Positions 1 to 6,445 of a stretch of DNA of 16,692 bases are shown here, piece after piece. How positions within the stretch are numbered: the stretch's first letter is position 1; each line of letters opens with the position of its first letter. The DNA comes from Caldatribacterium sp964426875 (GTDB lineage Bacteria > Atribacterota > Atribacteria > Atribacterales > Caldatribacteriaceae). A model generated the notes under the pieces. The model was given only the letters and a program-made list of their open reading frames with translations. It had not been told where the DNA came from and made no database searches. The position numbers were made by a program, and so were the translations under genes. Location: NCBI GenBank assembly GCA_964426875.1, contig CAYRSB010000029.1, forward strand, positions 1 to 16,692, read 5' to 3'.

Positions 1-27
1 AAGGAAAAGTTCTTGGGACGTCCCTTT

Positions 28-141
28 CTATTTCTCAAACGTTTTCTGGAAACATTCGTGAACTGCAATAACCTTTTGCAAGTCTTCTTGCATCGCATTC
101 CTTAAAACGAATGACCCCTGCCTCAATTTAAGGAGTTCAGT
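28..141 (-). pseudogene. Possible degraded C-terminal coding remnant
   Basis: A 37-residue minus-strand frame ends in TAG at 28-30 and has no start codon or ribosome binding site. The second half reads MQEDLQKVIAVHECFQKTFE, which has the charged/hydrophobic alternation of a real amphipathic helix. Directly upstream, a neighbouring frame (around 142-180) reads HAIGGVEL, as if the same protein continued across a frameshift. No family could be named. This may be chance; it is listed because nothing else explains this stretch. Confidence 0.15.
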
Positions 142-252
142 TCAACACCACCAATCGCATGGCCTCTTGAGATACCAAGAGACCTTGGGAAGGGACGAGA
201 CCAAGAAAAGAGACGTGATCGACAGAGCGAGAGCTTGCTCTTCAGAAGAGTT

Positions 253-281
253 TTATGAACAAAGATGGAACATGATATAAT
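253..281 (+). promoter_or_regulatory. Candidate extended -10 promoter with no clear gene
   Basis: TATAAT at 276-281 is preceded by TGA, giving an extended -10 (TGnTATAAT). The hexamer 17 bases upstream (TTATGA, 253-258) is a poor -35. An AGGAGGAG Shine-Dalgarno-like run follows at 292-299. The only nearby plus-strand start is a TTG at 310 that opens about 23 codons. It may drive a long leader for the BcsB-like gene 270 bases further on, or be the surviving promoter of a lost gene. Confidence 0.3.
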
Positions 282-547
282 CAAAAAGTGCAGGAGGAGC
301 AAGTTAGCTTTGGAAGGTGAGACCTTTTTCTGTTGGTTTGCAGAGTTGATTCCTTCGTCTGCGCCTTTCTTCGTCGCATGAAGGTAGACACGACAAAAGT
401 GCAAAATCTTTTATGTGAAGATACAGAGAGCCGGCCTTTTTGGTCACCATGGTAAAAGTTTAGGACCTAATGAGGATTCCGGCTATGGAGCGTCGGGGAT
501 GTCTTTCCTGTTATTTTAGGTGTACTACAGGAAGAAGGGAGGAGAGA

Positions 548-2560
548 ATGAAGTATCTTTTGGTGGTTTTTCTCGTGGTGGGGGTATGTTTTCCTTTTAT
601 AGCTGGAGCACGGGAACGCTTTGTGGAATGGGAATTCCGGGAAGTCCTTGGGCTGAGGGAAGACTCTCTCCTTGAAGGGCCTTCGCCGGCGTACGTCTTC
701 TATTTCCCTGATTTTTCGGGCGTCCGGTGGGAGCAGAGTGACCTTGTGCTTTCCTTGGATATTCCTCAAGCTCTCCACCCCCTTTCGACGATCTCGGTGT
801 ACGCCGAGAATACTCTTCTTTTTTCTGAGAACCTTGCCCGGCGAGGCGAAAGAATCCTTCACATACCGCTGGATAAGCTCTCCCAAATCCCCAAAAAGGA
901 CGCATATCGCTTTGAAATTCGCCCTAATCTTTTCATTGGGGAAAATCCCTGTGAGGACCTAGCTTCGGGTAATCTCCGGATTTTGGTACGTAAGGAAAGT
1001 AAGTTTCGGATTTTGGTGGAAGACACGGCGTGGGATCTTCAGGATTTCCTTCACTTTCCATCCCAGAACGTCACCATTTTTTTGCCCCAGGACTTTCGCT
1101 CCAAAGACGTGGAGGGTGCCTACATTAAACTCTATGCTTTCCTCCGTCGGGTGCATCGGGGGCTTCCGGTAAGGATTGTGACCCGCCTTTTTGGGGGAGA
1201 GCGCCTCTCTGAAGAAGCCCCCGGGGAAAAGCGTATTTTCCTTATGAAAGAGGGTCTGCGGGATGTACATCTTTTTGGGCGCACTCTCTACCTCACTCCC
1301 AAAGGAGTAGAGGCTATAGTGGGTGGGAAAACCCTTGTGAGTGCTTCCTCTCGGGTTCTTGAGGGTGTTTTTCTTCCTCTCTCCTCAAGGAAAAGAACTT
1401 TTGCTGATTTTGGATTAAAAGACACAACTGTAAGGGGTATCGGCAATATGGGCGCACAGGTGCATTTTGCTCTTTCTGATCTCGGTGGAGCCTGGGAGCA
1501 TTTGTCCCTGGTTCTTTTTTGGACAAGTACCCCCTTACCTCGGTTCCCTCGGGGAGAAGCGTTTCTCAGGGTCTTTTTGAATGGGAATCCCATCTTTTCC
1601 AAGCGAGTTTTAGAAGAGGAGTCTCCCCTCCAAAGGAGCGTCATCCCCCTTCCCTCTGCAAGCCTTGCTCGAGAAAACACCTTAGAGATAGTCTTTTCCT
1701 ATTTCCCAGAAGTCGAGAATTGTCGTCGAGGGACAACGCCCTTTGAGGCCACAATTTTTGGAAATTCTTACTTTGTAGCTTACATTAAGGAGGATATTCC
1801 CTCTCTTATTACCTTCGGTGACGTTCCGACGCTTTTTTGGGGCAAAGGATGGGTGGTTTTACCGGAAGACCCTGCCTTTGAAGAACTCGAGGCCGCCGCC
1901 CGTCTTTACGGCGCCCTTCGGGAGATGGATAACACCCCGCTTTTTGTGGAGGTTGTAAGAGAGAAAGAATTACTTGAGCTTCTCGGAGGAAAGAGGAGAG
2001 AACGACTTCTTGCCTTTCCTCAAAATTTTCGAGACTTCCTTCGTCTCTTTTCCGAGGTTCTTTTGCTTTTCCGCCAAGGGGCAATGCTTCTCTTTTCTCC
2101 CCCAAACATTCCTGAGTACCTTCTCCTTGTCTCACCTTCTCAGACTCTTCTCCGGTACTTTCCGGTTTCCGTTTCACAAGGAGCTCTTTCTCTTACATCA
2201 GTGCCTCTTCCTCTGACAACCCTTAAGGTCCTCCCCGATGAGCCCTTAGGAGTTCTGACTTTGGGGAGGGCATACCATCGTCCGGCCTTGGCCCTTTTTC
2301 CCTGTGGAACCGGAGGTGTGGCCTTTGCCTACTTCCTTCGAGGTTTTGAGGGAGCTGAGACCCTGCGGCGCCTTAAAGGGAATGTGGTGGTTTTTGGAAG
2401 ACAGGGATGGAGTGAGGACACGGTGGGTTGGCGGGCCGAAAATACCCTCTTTGAATTTTTACGTCTATACCGCTTCCTCTTTCTTGCTATTGCCTTGGGG
2501 GTTATCCTTATCTTTAGCATTCTCTGGTATGCCCGAATGGTTCGCTCGTCGGGGCGATGA
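548..2560 (+). CDS. bcsB: BcsB-like cellulose synthase regulatory/periplasmic subunit, orphan
   Basis: This 670-residue protein resembles the BcsB family, the periplasmic, carbohydrate-binding, membrane-anchored partner of cellulose synthase BcsA. Seen: a signal peptide (residues 1-21, cleavage after AGA), then two repeats of the family pattern. Each has a hydrophobic beta segment, an S-x-(I/L)-x-V-type strand, a (I/V)PLP-like turn and a conserved Cys (NPCED in the first, ENCRRGT in the second). An FADFGLKDTTVRG segment resembles the usual FADLG motif at the start of the second half. One membrane helix near residues 641-660 is followed by a short basic tail. Length suits the family. The ATG at 548 is chosen over one at 470 because AGGGAGG (536-542) precedes it and the signal peptide begins there. 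No BcsA, BcsC, BcsZ or PilZ-domain gene is adjacent, so the product secreted, cellulose or another beta-glucan, is unknown. Confidence 0.75.
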   Translation: MKYLLVVFLVVGVCFPFIAGARERFVEWEFREVLGLREDSLLEGPSPAYVFYFPDFSGVRWEQSDLVLSLDIPQALHPLSTISVYAENTLLFSENLARRGERILHIPLDKLSQIPKKDAYRFEIRPNLFIGENPCEDLASGNLRILVRKESKFRILVEDTAWDLQDFLHFPSQNVTIFLPQDFRSKDVEGAYIKLYAFLRRVHRGLPVRIVTRLFGGERLSEEAPGEKRIFLMKEGLRDVHLFGRTLYLTPKGVEAIVGGKTLVSASSRVLEGVFLPLSSRKRTFADFGLKDTTVRGIGNMGAQVHFALSDLGGAWEHLSLVLFWTSTPLPRFPRGEAFLRVFLNGNPIFSKRVLEEESPLQRSVIPLPSASLARENTLEIVFSYFPEVENCRRGTTPFEATIFGNSYFVAYIKEDIPSLITFGDVPTLFWGKGWVVLPEDPAFEELEAAARLYGALREMDNTPLFVEVVREKELLELLGGKRRERLLAFPQNFRDFLRLFSEVLLLFRQGAMLLFSPPNIPEYLLLVSPSQTLLRYFPVSVSQGALSLTSVPLPLTTLKVLPDEPLGVLTLGRAYHRPALALFPCGTGGVAFAYFLRGFEGAETLRRLKGNVVVFGRQGWSEDTVGWRAENTLFEFLRLYRFLFLAIALGVILIFSILWYARMVRSSGR

Positions 2561-2878
2561 GGCATAGCTCGTCGGGGGTCCCTTTTGGAGAAGGAATTCC
2601 CTCCCGATCAAGGGAGAATTTCGAAAAGAATTCCCTTGTGTTCATCGCTTTCGTTCCTGGAGATCTTCGAATCTTGAGGCTTCAGGGATAGTTGAACTCC
2701 GTTCTTCACTGGAAGGACACCTCTTGGGCGGCCGTGCTCCTTGTCTTTGAGAAATATTTTGGAAACGGCTTCTGGGTAGCAAAAGCCTTTCTCTTGTCCC
2801 TGTCTGGGGAGGGAAAAGAACGAGGGCCTTGGAGGGAAAAGAGGAAATAACGCGAATGTTTGCAGGAGGGTAAGGTTC
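2561..2878. other. Intergenic region with weak coding-like remnants and an imperfect hairpin
   Basis: No gene can be supported between the BcsB-like stop and the convergent gntR stop. An imperfect inverted repeat (about 2593-2622, core CTCCC/GGGAG with loop GATCAA) follows the BcsB-like gene, but it lacks a T tract, so a terminator is doubtful. One plus-strand frame reads coding-like from about 2641 to a TAA at 2848-2850, interrupted by TAG at 2689-2691. The part after the TAG (52 codons from a TTG at 2692) includes a hydrophobic stretch WAAVLLVFEKYFGNGFW. It has no ribosome binding site and no recognised family. Confidence 0.4.
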
Positions 2879-3520
2879 TTAGCTATAGACCGACCTTGCG
2901 ACCCGGTCGATATGGTCTCTCAGAATCTCTTTTGCTCGCTCTTTGTCTCCCTCAAGAATTGCTTCAAGGAGGGTGATGTGTTCTTCGTTGGCTTTATGAG
3001 TCTGACCATGGATGAGATGCCGTATGAGGACGATGAGGTCCTTAATGTTATTGTAACTTCTAATGAGAAAAACGTTTTCGGAAGCCTGGACAATCAAGCT
3101 GTGGATATTGTCATCAAGGCGCTCAAATTCCTCGCCTTCGGTGAGCGTGTTTCTTTTTCGACAGCGCTCCAGGCATGCGAGGAGCTTCTCGCGATCGATT
3201 TTGTCGAAGTACTCCTCCAGGCAATAGAGTTCATATAATTTGTGCACTTCCATGATTTCCTGGACTTCTTGATTGCTGAAAGAGCGCACAAAGAAACCCA
3301 CCCGTGGCTTGCGAACCACAAGCCCCTCACCAACCAGCTGCTTTAAAGCGTCACGGATAGGCATGACACTCAACCCGAGTTCTCCAGCCAGCTCGCGGGG
3401 ATTAATCTGTTCCCCAGGCTTTCGTCTGGTACAGAGTATCTCCTCCTTAATGATGGCATAGACCTGTTCGGCAATGCTTTCGCGAACTAACTTTGTTGCA
3501 GTCACTTTCTCACCAGCCAT
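2879..3520 (-). CDS. GntR-family transcriptional regulator, FadR subfamily (FCD ligand domain)
   Basis: A 213-residue DNA-binding regulator. Residues about 10-75 form the GntR winged helix-turn-helix, with the recognition helix SVMPIRDALKQL and the wing VVRKPRVGFF. Residues about 80-205 form an all-helical FCD ligand-binding domain. The metal/ligand site pattern is visible: a D-x3-H (DDNIH), then His in NEEHITLLEAI and His in LRDHIDR. Many regulators of this subfamily respond to hexuronates or related acids, and this one lies 91 bases after the glucuronate isomerase gene, so control of the hexuronate locus is the likely job (inference). The ATG at 3520 lacks a good ribosome binding site. A candidate promoter and palindromic operator lie directly upstream and suggest self-repression. 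The ligand is not deducible from sequence. Confidence 0.88.
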   Translation of the reverse strand: MAGEKVTATKLVRESIAEQVYAIIKEEILCTRRKPGEQINPRELAGELGLSVMPIRDALKQLVGEGLVVRKPRVGFFVRSFSNQEVQEIMEVHKLYELYCLEEYFDKIDREKLLACLERCRKRNTLTEGEEFERLDDNIHSLIVQASENVFLIRSYNNIKDLIVLIRHLIHGQTHKANEEHITLLEAILEGDKERAKEILRDHIDRVARSVYS

Positions 3521-3533
3521 TTGGGCAAGCCCA

Positions 3534-3546
3534 CATGTATTACATG
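3534..3546. promoter_or_regulatory. Palindromic GntR/FadR-type operator upstream of gntR
   Basis: CATGTATTACATG is a perfect dyad around a single central base and fits the FadR-subfamily operator pattern yGTM-N(0-1)-KACr. It lies 13 bases before the gntR start and contains the candidate -10 box, so a bound repressor would block RNA polymerase. A second small dyad, TGGGC-AA-GCCCA (3522-3533), abuts it. Binding by the neighbouring regulator is inferred, not shown. Confidence 0.6.
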
Positions 3547-3567
3547 CATTTCCTTTTTATTCCCCAA
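3539..3567 (-). promoter_or_regulatory. Candidate gntR promoter overlapping the operator
   Basis: Reading the minus strand, TTGGGG (3562-3567) and TGTAAT (3539-3544) are separated by exactly 17 bases. The -10 matches consensus in five of six positions, the -35 only in TTG. Transcription would begin about 12 bases before the gntR ATG, leaving a very short leader without a Shine-Dalgarno site. Confidence 0.4.
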
Positions 3568-3587
3568 TTATCGGCCATCACGCGCCT

Positions 3588-3603
3588 GGAGTCTGGAGAC
3601 CCC
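3588..3603 (-). other. Hairpin between uxaC and gntR
   Basis: On the minus strand GGGGTC-TCCA-GACTCC folds into a 6-bp stem with a 4-base loop (one G-T pair). It is nested inside an outer CGCGCC/GGCGCG pairing (3581-3586 with 3617-3622) that spans the uxaC stop codon. No T tract follows, so it may act in transcript stability or weak termination rather than as a strong terminator. Confidence 0.35.
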
Positions 3604-3611
3604 TGGTACGC

Positions 3612-5075
3612 CTATGGGCGCGTTTGGGAAAGGATTTCCTCAAGATCAAAAAGGTACACATTGTTGTAGTACATTAGGGCTTCCACCATTCTTGTCGCAC
3701 CCTGGCGGGAAATCTGGCCCTCGGAGAGAAGCTTGCCTACTACTCGGCAGATCATCCGGTCAAAGACCTCAAACCTACTCCCTTCAGAGAGAATTTTTCT
3801 TCCATCGGCCACCGGTCCACCTATAGAGGTGAAAAGGGAGGAGTTTGCTACCTCAAGGAGAACCCGTTCAGTGAGGTGAGGAGCATCGTTGAACCACCAA
3901 GGAAAGCCGCTGTGCACCCGGGGGAATGCCCGCTCAAGGGCAATATGAATGGAGGTGAACTTAGGATTCATTGCGTAGAGCACAAGGTGTGATTCCTCTT
4001 TGCTTTTGCCGCTGAAAAAGCGTACAAGAAGGGGTCTCAAATATTCCACTACCCGGACATCATCAAGAGTTACATCTCCTCCCACGTCACTCCCCCAGTT
4101 CTCATAAAGATAGTCATTCGCATTCCGAAGAACACCATAGTGGATTTGGGTCACCATGTGGTGATCTCTATTCATCTTGCAAAAGTGATGCATCATGTAG
4201 GAGATGAAATCCCGTGTTTCCGGAGAGCGAGGTGCGAAGCGTTCGCCTTTTTCGTATGTCCGAATGAAAATTTCCTCGGCCCGGCTCTCCGAAACCTCAA
4301 GACCCCAGGGCTCCAAAAGTCCATGGTCACTTGCCCGGGTTCCCATAGCGGCGAAGTAGGCATGTCGCTTACGCAGGGCTTCCACAAGGCCTTGCAGGGT
4401 GGTATCCTCTCCGGTGAAGGCGCAAAGCCGTTCCACGTTTTCCTTCCACCTTGCATCGAAGATGTTTACGTAAGCATCGGGGCGAAAAGTGGGGAGGAAA
4501 ACGATGTCGGAGATGGTTTCTTTCGCCATCTTGTGATAGGAAAGGTCATCGAGAGGGTCATCGGTCGTACAGAAGAGTTTTCCACCCATTCGGCGAAGAA
4601 GGGCCTGAGGGAGCATGTCCTCCCTTGTCAGGGCTTTTTCGGTGAGCTCCCAGATTCTTTCCCCAGTTTCCGGACCAAGGAGTTCGTAAATACCGAAGAC
4701 TCTCCGGAGGTCAAGGTGCAGCCACTGGTGCACGTGGTTTCCCTCAAGCTGAGGGAAGACCTGACTCAGAACCATCCACTTTTCACGGTCTGGGCGGGAA
4801 GCGTCGTACGCTAAGGCGTGAGAAAAGGACGGAAACTTGGCGGCAAGCTGTACCAGATAGTGGTCACGGTTGCCGTATCGTTCATCCACTACCTCTGCCT
4901 TCCAGATGTTGCCAAATGGCTGATTCTCGCAGATCTGTTGGAGGCTCAAGTGAGTATGAACGTCAACAAGGCCACAGGTTTTCCGCAGAGGCAGGGCGAC
5001 CTCATGGTACAGCCATACTGCCTCTTTGGTGGTAAGGAGCCAGTTAGGACCCAAGAAATTACCGTCGACGAGCAT
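3612..5075 (-). CDS. uxaC: Glucuronate (uronate) isomerase, UxaC family
   Basis: This 487-residue cytoplasmic enzyme of the amidohydrolase superfamily isomerises D-glucuronate to D-fructuronate and D-galacturonate to D-tagaturonate, the first step of hexuronate breakdown. Seen: the N-terminal metal-type motif LVDVHTHLS (His40, His42), CTTDDPLDDLSYH (the usual TTDDP block), FRPDAYVNI, ASDHGL, the QIHYGVLRN strand, SGFPWWFND and a C-terminal MYYNNVYLF matching the family's YNN ending. Length is normal. The start is the ATG at 5075, directly after AAGGAGGAG (about 5082-5090); upstream in-frame codons lie in the preceding pseudogene's spacer. The gene starts 22 bases after the SDR pseudogene stop, so the two once formed an operon. 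The sequence is divergent from the E. coli enzyme, so exact substrate preference is uncertain. Confidence 0.87.
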   Translation of the reverse strand: MLVDGNFLGPNWLLTTKEAVWLYHEVALPLRKTCGLVDVHTHLSLQQICENQPFGNIWKAEVVDERYGNRDHYLVQLAAKFPSFSHALAYDASRPDREKWMVLSQVFPQLEGNHVHQWLHLDLRRVFGIYELLGPETGERIWELTEKALTREDMLPQALLRRMGGKLFCTTDDPLDDLSYHKMAKETISDIVFLPTFRPDAYVNIFDARWKENVERLCAFTGEDTTLQGLVEALRKRHAYFAAMGTRASDHGLLEPWGLEVSESRAEEIFIRTYEKGERFAPRSPETRDFISYMMHHFCKMNRDHHMVTQIHYGVLRNANDYLYENWGSDVGGDVTLDDVRVVEYLRPLLVRFFSGKSKEESHLVLYAMNPKFTSIHIALERAFPRVHSGFPWWFNDAPHLTERVLLEVANSSLFTSIGGPVADGRKILSEGSRFEVFDRMICRVVGKLLSEGQISRQGATRMVEALMYYNNVYLFDLEEILSQTRP

Positions 5076-5097
5076 TAAACTCTCCTCCTTTTCAGGC

Positions 5098-5634
5098 TTA
5101 CACTCCGCAGAACGCGTTGAAGTCTTTATCAGCCGGCATAACTGCTCCGGTGACGAATTGCAAAGTGAGCAAGACGAACCAGACGACTGCTCCGAATAGG
5201 TCTTCTGGATTCCCAAACCTTCCTTGAGGAGTACAAGCAAGCACGCTCTTACCCCGAGGAGTCAAGCTCCCGTCTTCTTTTGGAAGAGAGTACCTGTTTT
5301 GTTTAACCAGAAAAAAACTCGGCGCCAGGAGGCTCACCCGAATTTTGGGGGCATGTTCCCAAGCGAGGTACACTGCAAGCCATCGAGTGAAGGTACTCGT
5401 TGCTTGATTCGCTGTCGAGTATCCTGTGACCCTCCTACATTCTCCCTGCAATGCTGGCCTTATGCAAAACTTGCTCAGGGTGCTGCCAGAGGTGCAATGT
5501 AAGTGAGAACAATGGTTGCTCCTACCTTGCCAAGACCTTTGGCAATAGCCAACGAAGGGGGTCCTGCTCCACCGTGAGCATGATTACCTTCCCTCTCCCT
5601 GAAAACAACCCTTCCGTGTACGACATCGAAAAAT
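5098..5634 (-). pseudogene. Decayed SDR dehydrogenase (UxuB-type fructuronate/mannonate oxidoreductase)
   Basis: Two fragments of one short-chain dehydrogenase remain. The N-terminal piece (about 5634 down to a TGA at 5475-5477) reads GGAG...LAIAKGLGKVGATIVLT, a damaged Rossmann TGGAGVLG dinucleotide site with a small frameshift just before it. The C-terminal piece (about 5451 to 5098) is in another frame. It begins at the catalytic-Tyr region GYSTAN and continues through TFTRWLAVYLAWEHAPKIRV, LTPRGK, GRFGNPEDL and FVTGAVMPADK, the pattern of SDR D-mannonate/fructuronate oxidoreductases. Roughly 110 middle residues, including the catalytic Ser region, are missing, and the YxxxK lysine is Asn. 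An intact version would reduce fructuronate, the product of the adjacent UxaC. No single start codon can be assigned. The gene is surely inactive as it stands. Confidence 0.8.
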
Positions 5635-5717
5635 CCCCTTTTGAACTTTGTTTCTATCCGTGTCAGGCAGAGGAACTCGTTTGTCTCTGCTCCGGTTTAG
5701 AGAGAGCCTTATGCACC

Positions 5718-5723
5718 ATTATA
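5718..5723 (-). promoter_or_regulatory. Candidate -10 box for the SDR-uxaC transcript
   Basis: A consensus TATAAT on the minus strand lies about 90 bases before the decayed SDR frame. No good -35 is found at 16-18 bases; TTGCTC occurs at 19. It could still drive uxaC through the pseudogene. The rest of 5635-5851 shows no gene. Confidence 0.3.
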
Positions 5724-5851
5724 ACTGTACTCCGGCTACAGAGAGCAAACGTGGGTGAAAACTTTTTTAAGGGGCAGAACCCTCCTGCGGAGAGAAAACT
5801 TGAAGGGTTACCTCCGGATGCGAGTCTATATCCTCTCAGAAAAGCAACTCT

Positions 5852-6355
5852 CTAGAACCTCTCCCAGCGAAGAACTTCGCTCAAGGCCTTTTTGGGGCGG
5901 GTGGGATGCTCTGCCGGATACCCCACGGCAAGAAGGGTCGCAAGCTCCATATCTTGAGGACACCCAAGAAGAGCCTCTACTGCCTTAGAGTGGGCTTTCC
6001 GGTAAGAATTCACCCAGCAGGTTCCAAGGCCGTAGGCACAGGCAGCGATGATGATGTTTTCTGTGGCAGCACAGGCATCCTCAAGGGGCGTTATGGCGTC
6101 TTTTCGGCAGAAGACGGCAATACACGCTCCTGCCTCTTTGATAAACCGCCCGTAGGTGGCAAGTTGAGCGATTTGCGCCTTGAGTTCCTTATCGGTGACT
6201 ACTACGAAAACCCACGGCTGAGCATTGTAGCCTGTTGGTGCAAGGCGTCCGCAATCGACAAGGTCTTCCAAAATTTCTTTCGGTATTTCCCGGTCCTCGT
6301 ATTTGCGGATACTTCGCCGCTTTTTAATAACCTGGAGAAGTTCTTGAGGGCTCAT
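5852..6355 (-). CDS. Nitroreductase-family FMN oxidoreductase
   Basis: A 167-residue cytoplasmic flavoprotein of the nitroreductase superfamily, which uses FMN and NAD(P)H to reduce nitro compounds, quinones or flavins. Seen: the FMN-phosphate-binding RRSIRKYEDREIP near residues 13-25, LAPTGYNAQPW (residues about 37-47), a central ATENIIIAACAYGLGTCWVNS helix-strand block, and the C-terminal VGYPAEHPTRPKK segment that closes the FMN site. The length is that of the small single-domain type, which works as a homodimer. The ATG at 6355 follows GGGAGGTG at five bases. The gene lies 90 bases after the peptide-binding protein with a hairpin between them, so it is either a weakly expressed operon tail or has its own signals. 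The natural substrate cannot be read from sequence. Confidence 0.9.
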   Translation of the reverse strand: MSPQELLQVIKKRRSIRKYEDREIPKEILEDLVDCGRLAPTGYNAQPWVFVVVTDKELKAQIAQLATYGRFIKEAGACIAVFCRKDAITPLEDACAATENIIIAACAYGLGTCWVNSYRKAHSKAVEALLGCPQDMELATLLAVGYPAEHPTRPKKALSEVLRWERF

Positions 6356-6407
6356 GTTTACACCTCCCTGCTGTATAGCCCAGGGGCTCTATTTGGGGTA
6401 AAAGGTT

Positions 6408-6433
6408 GGGGACCGGCTGAGAAGCCGGTCCCC
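6408..6433 (-). terminator. Hairpin after the peptide-binding protein gene
   Basis: GGGGACCGGC and GCCGGTCCCC form a perfect 10-bp GC-rich stem around the loop TGAGAA, starting 12 bases after the binding-protein stop codon. On the minus strand only a weak AACCTTTT follows, so it may end transcription partly, protect the 3' end of the highly expressed binding-protein message, or both. The nitroreductase lies downstream. Confidence 0.6.
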
Positions 6434-6445
6434 GGCAGGGCTTTC

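Larger units (their letters stand above)
1..547. other. No intact gene recognised; leader region before the BcsB-like gene
   Basis: No reading frame here looks like a complete gene. The longest minus-strand frame (123-404) has no recognisable domain and no ribosome binding site. What can be pointed to is a TATAAT box with extended TG at 273-281 on the plus strand, an AGGAGGAG Shine-Dalgarno-like stretch at 292-299 with no convincing gene behind it, and a short coding-like remnant on the minus strand at 28-141. The final bases before 548 carry the AGGGAGG ribosome binding site (536-542) of the BcsB-like gene. Confidence 0.5.

Noticed and set aside
123..404. 93-codon minus-strand frame in the first 550 bases
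   Set aside because: No family, no ribosome binding site, biased composition; only its last part may border on a degraded gene.
430..440. GCCGGCC followed by TTTTT as a terminator
   Set aside because: The palindrome leaves no loop and too short a stem to form a stable hairpin.
4140..4814. 224-codon plus-strand open frame
   Set aside because: Antisense to uxaC, with no domain or start signal; a shadow frame.
5451..5855. 134-codon cysteine-rich plus-strand frame
   Set aside because: The opposite strand here holds the clear N-terminal remnant of the SDR gene; the Cys content is a by-product of antisense reading.
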